Below are positions 48,064-60,700 of a stretch of 64,000 nucleotides of DNA, one piece after another (the first letter of the stretch is position 1; each line of letters starts with the position of its first letter). The position numbers and the translations under genes were made by a program. The notes beneath the pieces are model-generated. The model saw only the letters and a list, made by a program, of their open reading frames with translations, was not told the origin of the DNA and did no database searches. The DNA comes from Acanthopleura granulata (Eukaryota; Mollusca; Polyplacophora; Chitonida; Chitonidae). The DNA lies in contig JABBOT010000005.1 in the NCBI GenBank assembly GCA_016165875.1, positions 21,846,520 to 21,910,519 of the forward strand, in the 5' to 3' direction.

Positions 48064-50600
48064 GGTTCCAGTCAAAATGACGGCAGATGCTACAACCTCA
48101 ACTCGATGGCAGCACCTACTTGATGTGATTGGAAACCACTTGTTCCTGAGACCTCCACAATTTTATTTGTGTAATGATATGTGTGTTTTTTTGTGTGTAG
48201 GGATCTGTGTTTTTATTTTATCTATTGTGCACTTGTTTTTTGGTTTTTTTCCCCATCTGTTCAGATGGATCATTCAAGAATGGGAGAAAAGGCAAGTTTA
48301 AGGTCAATGTTTAAAGAATATGCCTTGTTATTTGTAGTGATGAAATATAGACATGACTTCAAAAAACATTTTTAGTAGTTAATATCAAAAATGTCATGGG
48401 TTTTCTGAATACATGTTCTGTCAAATTTATTTCACAAGTTTTGCTTCTTGCATTAATACCTAAGGACAAAAAGGATACAAACTGGGGTGCAACTGTCACC
48501 TTTGCCTGCTCCCTCTACAAGTTTTCTGTTGTGGGGAATATGTCCATGAGTGTTGTGGGGAATATTCAAATTTAACATAGATTGCAACAGATTTGTGATG
48601 AATTTTTTTTATTCATCTCTTTAATATGACGTGTTGAAAATATAACACAAGAAGTAACAGGTAATTACATACATGTATTCTAAAAGCATACATGAAATAT
48701 ATTGTTTTAAGAAAATGTGTATTGTGCCATTTGATATCAGTGTATTTGCAGGATTTGACTCAGTTTACATGAGAACTGTTTTTGAAGGTGTGAGTGTATG
48801 CGCCAAATACCATGTCTTTCTCTGTTGATGGATAATGCCAGGCGAGATTTTAGAACAGAATTATTATATAGCAGTAGAGTTTTGTCAGTAGCACAGGTTT
48901 AAGCTAAACGATGGACAAAGTTTATGATCAGGTGGATTGATATTTATGTATACACAGATTTCTTGAAGGTTTTCTTCAACTGTTGACACCATGATCATCA
49001 TAACATGACCTAAAAAAAAAATATGAAAAAAACTACTGATGAGTTATTATGTTTTTCTCTACATGACGAATTTTATGAAGAAAGTCTGTATTGATGTGTG
49101 ATCATAAAATGCAAGTATACATATTTGACTTGCGTTTTATAGAGTTTCTTTGATGCCACAGACTCCGAGCTGTTTGGCTTTTGTTGGCTTGCTTGTGATG
49201 GGGTTATTGAGGATGTCAAGAAACTCAACAATTGTCATCTTAGTAAATGAATGGCCTTTACCAGATGAGTGGTGTGATTTGTCTTCTCAGAGCAGGGAAC
49301 AGTTCTTTTACAACACCTTTCCTTCATTATAACATGCTTCATTACAACCTCTTTGCAAAGTTGTTGTTGCACTTCCGATTGTGTTAAGTTTTTACACTAA
49401 TGTAATTACTAAACATGTTAAAGACAAACCATAATTAATACTGTTTTAATTTGGTTGACAGTCAAGATCCAGCATCACAGTGTGTGTGTACCTATGCTGT
49501 TAATGTCACAGGCTGCTGTAATTCTTCAACCTTTTTGCATGTTTGCAAGGTATTTATTCTCGCATATTCTGAAGAGATCTTTCTGTGTTAAAGCTGATAA
49601 AATTATACTTTTTGTGCAGCCCTGAAATTGGCCAATCCAACCAATGTAGTTTTGTTTCCAAAATCAAATCAAAAATGTTCATAAATTGCAGGGAAAGTTA
49701 CTCTTTCATATACGAAAGAGTTGAGGAGTTAGGGTTTCTTTAGGTAACGAAGTTTATACAAGATAGTGTATAGGGAGAGATGTAGTAATATTGCTCTGGC
49801 TATACTGCAGGCTTCAAACTAGGAACTGTACTGGTTTTGTTTTACCGTCTGGTTATATGACATCTACCAGTCTGGTTTTGTCATGTAAGTAAACTATTCC
49901 CAGTGTCAAAAGCCCATCAGTGGTCACCACTGAGTAATTCAATGCTCACTAGTCAGTTCAACTCTGGATTGTTACACTTCCACAATGACGACAAGTTTAT
50001 GGAAAGCGGAGTAAACCACCGATCCTTTACCAAGTAACCAGTGAACTTCTTTGTGTGATATATGTAACATTGGTGGAAGGCAAGTAGCCTCCATGAAATT
50101 TCATGCATGGCCACACAAGAGGACATGGCCGAGTGCTTACTGCCACCAAGCCAAGATATCAGGGAAAACAGGGGAATCCCGGAAACTTCTTGTCTGGAAA
50201 TGAGGCTGAACCCCAGCTTGTGTTCCCAGAACAAGTTGTGGGTTCTGTGAAGTTGCACCTTTCACTCATTAGTGCACTCGAACAATGATTTTTAATGGTG
50301 CTAAGGTTTGATCTCGAATCAAGAAGGTGCTACGCCTTGCAGTTCACCTCATTCAAGTTCTGTGCTCACTGGCATGGGTAGCCGTCAAGCCTCTCTCATT
50401 GACTCGTTTGTTACCATTGTTGCTACAAATTAAAGTTGGTGCTTATTGGTAAACTTCTAAAGATGCCTTACAGCTGAAGAATCCCAGATGGCAGAGTTAA
50501 ATATTCCGCAGTGGAAGAGTTAAAATAATTAAATGTCAAAAACCTTATTAAATTTCAAGCAGACACACTCAACCAAGAGTTGAGCTCCTTGATTCAAATC
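48064..50600. other. Intergenic stretch between convergent genes
   Basis: Apart from a copy of the 200-bp dispersed repeat at 49505-49740, no coding exon or named element is supported. This should contain the 3' ends of the PUB gene transcript (+) and of WDR19 (-). Confidence 0.5.
49505..49740 (+). repeat. Dispersed 200-bp repeat, copy 2
   Basis: AATTCTTCAACCTTTTTGCA, TGTTTGCAAGGT, GATAAAATTATAC and CCAAAATCAAATC appear in the same order as at 9440. This copy keeps a segment (GAAATTGGCCAATCC) that copy 1 lacks. Confidence 0.7.
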
Positions 50601-50645
50601 AAACAGAAAAAGCTACACAAAAAACATTCTCTTCATGATTAAACA

Positions 50646-50651
50646 AGTCTT
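50646..50651 (-). terminator. Candidate WDR19 polyadenylation signal (ATTAAA)
   Basis: On - the sequence reads ATTAAA followed within 30 bases by a T/GT-rich stretch (GTTTTTTGTGTAG). It is about 1.07 kb after the WDR19 stop at 51724. No AATAAA is evident between them. Confidence 0.35.
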
Positions 50652-51299
50652 TAATATACAATGTGAATCGTAAACAAACCATGTAATCTTTACAGTTGAA
50701 CAGACTAAGTGCACGGTATATGTGAATGTTATACACAGACTTGGTACAGCAAATGCATGGCCCAGAAACAGCGTATACAGAGCACATCAGACATATGGAT
50801 TCAACCATAATGGACGGATTCTAAAGTACATCCCTTGACAGTAATAATGTCTTGAATCTTTACCAAGTACACATATGAACCAAACCTGGAGAACGAAACT
50901 CCGAACATTAGCACAAAGCTCCCTTAGTCGAAGATACTATCTTATATGTTAAAAAATGTTGCTATGAAACAGTTCATGTTGCGAATGTAGACATAATACA
51001 TATCCATGATCTCGTACCACGTGTCTGTACAAAGAAAGCCCTGTTATGCGGCTCTGAGGATTCAAATGCACGCCACAAATGTCACAGTCAATGTGTCAAC
51101 ACACATAAATAGCTGTATGTATAAACATTAAAGGTTCATTTGAGAAGGTCAAATCTGACACTACCAGCACAAAGCTGTGTTAGCACAAGAATACCCAAGA
51201 TAACCTGGCAACATGTCTATGTAACATGTTTCACCGCAATGTTAGTTGTCATTATATGCTAAGGTACCTTAGTGCAAGCATGCACTGAATTTTCTTGGA

Positions 51300-51720
51300 A
51301 CATATGTGCTGTTGAAAAGGAGGGGCTGAATTCACTGTCTCAACCATTATCAGGATGCAGGGCTGAATCTGCTCAGTCTTGACCATCATCAGGATGCAGG
51401 ATCAGACTCAGTCATCATCACGGACTGAATCTGTCCACACTCAACCATCATCAGGATGCAGGGTCAGGCTCAGTCATCATCACGGACTGAATCTGTCCAC
51501 ACTCAACCATCATCAGGATGCAGGGTCAGACTCAGTCATCATCACGGACTGACTCTGTCCACACTCAACCATCATCAGGATGAACAGGCTAAATCTGCTC
51601 CAACTCATCTATTAGGATGCCTGGGTTGAGTCTCTTCAGTCTCAACCATCAGGATGTCCGGGCTAAATTTGCTCAGTGCAGGCTAAATCTTTACTCTCAT
51701 TAGAATGTAGAACCCAAATC
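51300..51720 (-). repeat. 62-bp tandem array in the WDR19 3' untranslated region
   Basis: Units starting CTGAATCTGTCCACACTCAA fall at 51363, 51425, 51487 and 51549, exactly 62 apart. Degenerate half units (CTCAACCATCAGGATG and similar) continue to about 51730. The array begins immediately downstream of the WDR19 stop codon in the direction of transcription. The unit length equals that of the 24.6-kb array, but the sequence is unrelated. Confidence 0.85.
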
Positions 51721-51723
51721 ACT

Positions 51724-54700
51724 TCAGTCTGAACCTTCATCAGAATGCAAGTACTTGTTCACATCTTCCAAACGTGTCAAGTTCTTCCCATCCACCTTTT
51801 CAGAACACATTGGACAGTTTTCTTCATGTTCAGTTAACCTGAAGGCCAAAAAATCATCCATGTTGAATGTGCAAGTTTTACTGGTATCAGAGAAAATCTG
51901 ATGTACAAAACCAGAAGTCTAGATGTAATGTTCCAAGGTTTTATTTTTTACAAGTATTTCTGTATTATATCTGATAAATGACGCAATGCAAAATACCTGA
52001 AAGGTTTGAGAAACTAATCAAATTGTGCAAAGCCCAGCTCTCATAACTGTTTGATTAATAAAAAAAACAACACAAAAAAATTAAAAGATAATAATTTCCC
52101 ACACTTCTTGACTAACCAAGGCTTATCCAAGCTGTGATTCTAGATTCTAGATTTAAATACACCAGAGCTTACCGCACAAATTCTGTAAGAATGGCTGGGA
52201 AATCACAGTTAGGGCAGGCCGTTAGGTCATCCTTCACTACATGACGACCCTACAGCAGGGAAACAGATGATAACATTACATGAAAAACCAAACCGATTTT
52301 TTATTACAGGCAACTGAAGACCCTGTAGGATCCATTCAGAAAATAACCAAGACATCAGAAATATTTATACAGTAGACAATGACTAACACCATCATCAGAC
52401 AACTTCTTTCATCGGAATTTAGAAAATGGTGAAGATGTACACTATCAACAAGAAGTTCCTTATGGATATACAACTTCTTGGCTTTATTAGCACAACATTT
52501 CAATGTAGATACTAACATCATTATGCAGTGAATTTAATCACTGCATTAAATATAACAAAAGGCTTAAACATAACTGGAGATACATCTGAAAAGGTCATGT
52601 AATATTAGTGTATTAACTTTGGCATTAAACTTGATATGTTGTGACACATTGTATGTTTGACAACTACATGTTCAACCTTTATTTGAACGAGTCAATCTGT
52701 CACATGGAACGTTGTTGGTTATTGTCTGCAAGAGAAACTTACACACTTTCTTCGTTTTGGGCTGGTCGCCTGTCTATGCCTCCTGGGTTAAACATTTTAC
52801 CGATGTGAAAGAATGTTATTTTAAAGACAAGACAAAAAGTGAAAAAATTACTTCAAATGAAGTAAGTTTAATGTCAAATGTCTTCTTCCGAATATTAATT
52901 TGTGTGCCTGTCAATAGTTAGAAATCACTAAAAATCCACTGAGGTATTAACATTTGTTTACATTGAGAAAAAAGGCTATGATGCCTCCTATACATCGCCA
53001 ACGTGTCAAGGGCCCTGTGTAAAATGTGTTTTGATTGGCTCATGGTGACACAGCCTCAATCAATGGCTGCATCGAAATGGAAGGCATGTTTTCTATATGA
53101 TATACAAGTTTAAACGTGTTTATCTAGCAACAGACACGACAGAAAAATTTGAATTTTATATCATTAATGAGCAAAAGTCTTGGGCTTTCTTTTAATACTG
53201 CATATTATTGATTTGGCGCCTGTTCCTTTAACCTAAGAGCTCAAAACAGTCATAAGTTATTTAATGTATCCTGATTTCACAGTATTCCATGCACCACTCA
53301 CCGTAGCAATACAATATGGCAGGTAGTTTTTACACTCTGGACACAGCAGATCAGTCTCTGGTATTTCAAAACCACAGCATGGACATGGACTTAGAGGCTC
53401 ATCTTCTTCTGTCTTATCTGGTTTTCTGAAATTAACACAAGATATTAAACTTACAAGAAAGATCCACTGAATGATTTCAGGATATTCTACATAGCTCAGG
53501 CATGGTTAGAAGATTATAAAAGTTAAATGCAAAGCCCCCTGTTTTTACAAAGTAAAACTGTCAACTACAAGATGAATGAGCCAGACCCACTATTATATCA
53601 CAACATTAGAAAATCAAAGGGGGACAATCCCAGCACTTTGAAAAAGTTACAGAACTGTCTACATTTGTGTGGGCGTTTTCTTCTTGTCACAAAAGAATTA
53701 TGAATTTAAAAGGAGGGGAAAACATAAAAATGACAAAGTTCAGATGAAAGAGTGCAAAAAGTTTGTAGTAAATGTGGTCATAAATATTTTGTTTTTTTGA
53801 TTTTTCCTTAAGGAGAAAATAACACTTGAAAATAAATTTTGTATGGTGGGTATTTGGGACCACCTTTTGGTATTTATAGTCTTATAGTGAAATAATCTTA
53901 TAAATGAGGATGTTACACATGTTTAATAAATATTTTTGCACTAGAATTTGTCCTTTTCAACTAACAAAGGTGTTAAACCTGGATTTCTATCAAATTTATA
54001 TCATTAATATGTTCATAAATATTATCATAATTCAGGTTAAATGCACATTTAAACAACAATTTACATTCAAATAAATTTATTGGTCATACATCACATCCTT
54101 ATTTAGAATATTATTATACAACAACGATAAATACCACAAGGTGGTCCCAAATACCCATCATACAAAAATATTTTCAAATACCCTTTTCTCCTGAAGAAAA
54201 AAATAAAAAAAAAAGACCATATTTGCAAATAAGTTTGGATGCTTTTTCATCTGATTTTGGCATCATTTCTGTTTTCTTCTCCTTTAATGAAAGCCTAATG
54301 AAAAACTAGAAAATTTTTACACAATTATTACCAGGTTTTTCCTTTGTGTAATTTTGGTGGAAAACCTTTGCAGTTTCAAAAAATTATGACCATTACAACA
54401 TCCATAAAATCACGACATCAGTTTGCACATATACAGTGTTATACATATATAGTGAATCAGGTTGTGTGTTACCTACAGTATGTTGACAGTCCAACACTTG
54501 CAGACAGCTTACCGGACAATTTGTTCAATTTTCTTTCTGTATTTGGCATCAATCTGGTTCCTGTATTCAGGACGTAGTAACATGGCTGCAAAGCTAAAGC
54601 TGGAGTTCTTCAAACCAGCTCGGTGACACTCTATCACAGTCGAGGTTAATATGGGCACGATATCTGATGACAGAAAACAGTTCAATTGTGTTTGTAGCTC

Positions 54701-57700
54701 AGCTGCTATGTTAGTAATAAAAAGTTGTGATCAATATCTGTACAAAGCTTACATAAATCATACATGTAAATGTATTCAACCTTCATATTTGATCAATCTA
54801 CTGGTCAGTATTGTGACAGCCCTTGTTTCTGTTTTTGGAATGTGCAAATTCAGAAAAAAATCCAGAGGTTTTACGAACAGACAAACTTCGAGAAATGAAA
54901 GATACCAAAATATGGCAACACACTGAACCATTCCAGACAAAAAAAGCATTGGGTGAATATGAAATCCAGCATTTTCAGCCACTTACGAGATGGGAATTTG
55001 CTGATATTATTTGCCACTCTGATCAACATTCTGGCACCTTTCAAATGATCACCTCTTTTAACATAGATCTGAAGGAAAAAAACAGACAACACAGCGTTAA
55101 TGCAATTCAAGCAAAACAGCCTCGGTTGTCGGTAAGCACATTATCAGGAAGGTTAAGGCACTGAGTGGCATGCCACTAGCACACACCAGCACACCTTCAG
55201 AAGGTCGCTGGCAGTCCACAACGATTCCACTATCCTCCAGCTGCTTAGCCTGCAGTGTCTTGTAAGCACATTACAAGGAAGATTACAGGCACTGAGTGGC
55301 TTGCCACTAGCAAACCACCTGCACACCTTCAGTAGGTTGCTAGCAGTCCACAACGATTCCACTATCCTCCATCTGTTAAGCCTGCAGTGTCTTGTCCCAT
55401 CTGTGGATATGGCGACTACACAACTCTTAATTGCACAATTTTACCCCCATACAAGTCTGCCCCTGGTTACCGGGCCATTACCATTACCAAGCCTTGTTCA
55501 TTCTACTTGTACATAAACTTAGACTTAAGGGTTTACAATGTCATTTTATATTAAAGTTCAAAAGTACCTACACATTACATGAAGGAAATGAAATACACAC
55601 TATCCTATATGCTCTTTATGTAAAGTACATGTATGCTGGTTACAAAAGACAACGTATGAATGCCCTCTGGTCAAACTTTCAAACCCTAACTCAAGACAGA
55701 CACCTAAAAGTCATATACACCGCATAAGGTAAACACATGCCCAATAATCCATCTGTTAAAATGGAGACTCTCATATCAGGCATAATGTGACATCCAGTCA
55801 TGACAGTACACCAAACTTAACAACATAAACTGCATAGTGGGAAGTGTCTCATTCAATGACCGGAAATTTTCACCATCCACTACTTCATGCAAACTGTAGT
55901 AATAGTTTCTTTACCATCTGTACAGTCCTAATTACGAATCCTGTACGTATATTTTTGCAACAGGTGGGATTTTATACTTTTCCACACTACTGACATCCTA
56001 CATAACAAAACAAAATGAGTACTTGTATGCGACATCACTGGTTTACATCAGTGTCCAATCATATTCTGTAGCTGATGTCACTCAGACTTCCACGCTTGAG
56101 GTTCTCGGATTTCTAGTATGAAGCAAATTTCTGACACACATGTATTTATACCTTGATGAGTATGTAGCTGTGTACGTGTAAGATTATAAGTTTGCTACCA
56201 TGACGAGTAGGTAACAGTGCAACATCATGGGATTAGCCATGTGAACAAGCTCATGAGTATTACCATGAAGAGCATGTAACTGTGTAAGACCATGCAATTA
56301 GTCATTCAGATTAAAAACATCTGTGTACAGCACGTACCTTGACGAGTATGTAACTCATTCTGGACACCACAAGACTTGTCTACTATGAGACTTTCTGAGA
56401 TCAAGCTCTGGACTAGATACACACCATTTCCAGAACATTTAGGAGGATGCTGAGGCCTTGTATATTTTATGTGCAGGTAGTTCCGGTGCTTTACTCAGCT
56501 AACTAGGCTATGGTACTTTGATATTTTAAAATGATAAAAAGACATAAATGAAAATAACTGCAGTTCAGTAAATCACGCAACACATCAAACAGTTGAGAAA
56601 AATCAAGCTGTAATGCAGGAGTTTTTACAATCGAAGTCTGCAGAGCGAATGTTTACTGACGGTTGAAAATACTTCCTTCTGTGGATTTTGCGTCACTGAT
56701 CAAACAGAGTAGTCCCCCTTAATCTTCATACTTCCACAATGGCTCGTATCGATGTGAGTCGCTGTCCAGCACACTAGCCACCTTAGCAGTGACTCTCAGT
56801 TGAGATTGTATATAACTGTGTAAGATCATGAGACAGTTGTGCAGGCTGAAAACATCTGACAGTGCTACACGTACCTTGACGAGTATGTAACTGTGTAAGA
56901 TCATCAGATTGGTGGACATTTCTGTTGGTATCTTTATCTGATGCTTCCTCAGTTCCTGGTACATGCTGAACAGCACATCATGGGCATTGCGGTAGTTACC
57001 TGCAACATCACAACACAAACAGCCTTTAATCATTCCTTCCTCTACATGCATTCACTTCTGTGGTGTATTACTGTAACCTTCACTGCATTTATACATATAT
57101 TTGATTTACGTTGAATGCCACAGTAAACAATTTTTCGCCTCCCTGGCGGTGGTCAGGTTTGTAGGTGGAGGAAATGTGTGTGTCAACAGTAAACTACTCC
57201 ACTTTACCAGGTACGTGACAAACCTCTTGACTTCCAGCTCACTGGTCAGAGGACAATCAAATAATAACATTCAGAAAATTTCAGAAATACCCAAACAAGT
57301 TTATCAACTCTATGATACAAACCTCTATTCATAAGACAAAAATGAGGTCCAGTTTAATACTAATAATAGTAAGGCTTTTTCACCTCCATGGTCCAACAAT
57401 GTTGCTTGGCAACGCTTTGACAATGAATACTCAGTTGGTTTGAGGTATTAGGACATGCCACAGCTGGCAAACTGACCTGCATTCTGCTCCTCCCTGGCTA
57501 TAATGATGGCCGTTCTAGCTGCCTCCCTGTACTGCTTCAGGGCCATGTACAGACGGAACAGGTACTTGGCATCCTAAAACAGCCAGACCATGACCACTAC
57601 CCTTTAAGTGTACTCATAAATAAACCACATAAACATACATGTAGTGCAGCTGTGATTATAATGGAAATCAGATGCACATTAATTGATCTCATAATTCAAT

Positions 57701-60700
57701 GCTGTAGTCAAGAATTGTTCATGTCATTTCCAAGTGTATGATCCCAGTTTCATGAAGTGCATTTAGTGCTACGTAGCACTTAGCTAAGTGTTCTTCCTAG
57801 TTCTACAACATAGGTAGTTAAGGCAATACTTGGTTAAGTGCACTTCATGAAACAGGGGCCAGGCTTGTAGATGGAGGGGGGGGGGCTCCGTGGCTCAGTC
57901 GGTTAGCACGCTATCGCAGCACAATGACCCGAAGCCTCCCACCAATGCGGTCGCTGTGAGTTCAAGACCAGCTCATGCTTCCTCTGGGAAGGTCTGCCAG
58001 CAACCTGCGCGTGGTCGTGGGCTCTTCCCAGTTTCCTCCCACCATAATGCAGGCTGTCATATAAGTGAAATATTCTTGAGTACGGCATAAAAACACCAAT
58101 CAAATAAATAAATAAACAGAAGTAGATGGAGAAAACCAGAGAACCTGGTGTAAACCATGGACCTTTGGCAGCTATCTGACAAACTCTGACTTGAGGCTGA
58201 TCCAGCAACCTCATCGGTCAAGGGCTGATCAGTTGCAACAACAGCAACACACTAGCTTAACGAGTAATCAGGGCATTTTGGGATGTCAAAAAAGTCTCTC
58301 ATCGACCATTTGTCTTTCACTTCATCATGTATGCATTCCTACACTTCAGGAGCAATATACATGTAGACTAGAGGGTATTTGGAAAAGAAACTTTCTTCAA
58401 ATAGGAAATATTATAGTGAACATAGGAACCAATAAGCATCATAAAACTTGTTTCTATACAAATTTGCATACTCATGATCATATTGTTTCCTATTCAAACA
58501 AAAATCTGCAAAAAATGGCATGCATACAAAGCACAGACTGAAATTATTCAGAAAGTTCAATAAAGCCGATTACACAGCTAACATGGGCAGTAATATGAAG
58601 CAATAACCAATTTCTGTCAACAGGGCATAACAAGAAAAACAACCAAGTCAAAGAGTCATACTTGTACTTTCATCCTGGCAGTACTGAATCTGTCCTGGAA
58701 GTCCAGGTCCTAGAGGTGATATTAGAGAGTTTTTCTTATACAGGTCAATTGGTGTGCAACATACATCTTTTCATACACCAGAAAATCAATTTCTCATGCA
58801 ATTAAGCCTACTATCTAAGCCTCACATCAGTCATCTTGCTGTGAGCAAACCACCTGATTCTCACATGAATCGTACAGCCATACACATATGGCAAACCTTT
58901 TATTCTCACATGAGTCATCCGGCATTAAAAATACCACCTGATTGTAACATGAAGTTCTCCTGCCTCTAATTGGTACAAGTATACAGCTTGAGTCTAATAT
59001 ATCCTGCATTAGGAGTTGCCAGTATCACATGAGACTCACTTTAGTCACCCTGCATTAAGGGTGTCTTACCTTAGGCATGCCATCTGACTCTCCCATGAGG
59101 AAGTCCACCAGTTGTCTGGTCAGCTGGCCATCATTACCTCGTCCCACTGTCTGTACAGACTGAGCATCTCCACCATGCGGTGTCTTACCTTAGGCATGCC
59201 ATCTGACTCGCCCATGAGGAAGTCCACCAGCTGTCTGGTCAGCTGGTCATCATTAGCTCTTCCCACTGTCTCTATCGCCAACTCTATGGATTGAGCGTCT
59301 TCACCATTGGTCTTCAGGAAATGCTTCATAGCCTAAGGAAATAAACCACAGCTTTGTTATGTTTTACTGACCTACTTGGCATTTCAACTCGGAGTAAAAT
59401 TGAAAGAAAGTTTATAATTTGGTTCAAACTGTATTAAATGATGACGTCATTAGCAGTAAATCATTCAGTTAATAAGTCATTCAATCTAGCAAGAATTTTA
59501 CAGCGCGAACATGGTTTTTGGTATATTTTCTCAACTTCTGTTTGCATCAAATCCCAATATAATACACTGTACAGTAATAATAATGTGTAACATACAAATT
59601 AACTCATACACATCCCCAAATGCTCAGTGCAGATAGCTTTTAAGAAAAACTGGAATGTGATGTAAATGTGGATTTTACACAAAAGAATAAAGAACATGTT
59701 AAACAGTGTCAAGAGCTATGCTGGTCTCCCGTTCACCAGATGGACTTACCCTACTGTACTGGCCAGCCAAAAGAAAGAACTTTCCAGCCAGAAAATGATT
59801 GAGGTTGTTCTCAAAATACAGAGCAATACTCTGATAGTCCTCTGGAGTTGCATCAGATCCTGTGTGGCAGGAAAAATGACGATTAAGCCTAAACCCACAT
59901 CCCTAGCCCGCTTATATTTGAATTTAAAATAGTTATCTATAGAACCAAACAACTTTGTGCATATGTAATCATCAGGATTCCAGTCCTAAACAATGGGTTA
60001 ACTTTATGGTGTTGGCAAACCACTGCCCTTCACCAGACACCTGAAAAACCTCTTAATGTAAAACCTCTTAATGTAAAACCTCTTAATGTAAAACTGGTGT
60101 CAAGCCAGCAGTAGCTGAGTCCGAAATGTGTCAAATTTCATGCACTTTGCTCAAGTAGTTTTGGAGACAGACATAATGAGAAAAAATAAAGTGGGGTACT
60201 CAAATGGAAATAAATCAATAAAATACAGCTCATCACCATTCACATTCAAAGATCTTACTACTATGGGTCAGATTAACATTTTCACCAAGTTTTATAAATG
60301 AGTTAAATTTCCTTTTCAGGAATTCCCCAAGAAATACAAGACTACACGTACAACAATATCTTTCAGTCAAAGCTACATGTATCAGCCAAGTAAAACCTAC
60401 TGCCCAATTCTCATCTCATCATTTAAACAATACCATCCACAACCCACCTATGATATCAGCATAGACCTCCATCTGGCCATGTGACTGCGCCAGTCGGAAA
60501 GCCTCATCATTGCAGTGTGACATAACCAGGAACTGTATGGCTGAGGCGTAGTCATTCAGTCGCTGGAAAAACCTGAGCAGTAGCAATACAAGGTGAATCA
60601 GAAATGACACGAGAAGGGTCAACAAGGGTCAGGTGTACTTATGCACACTGACAAACCATTCCAACTTTATATACCTGGTTTGGGATGGAAAAAACACCGG

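Noticed and set aside
59120..59188. Continuation of the WDR19 exon frame past 59189 ([17 protein letters not shown])
   Set aside because: It is read-through of the splice donor into the tandem duplicate in a shifted frame; the conserved next residues DAKYLF are in the exon at 57477-57573.
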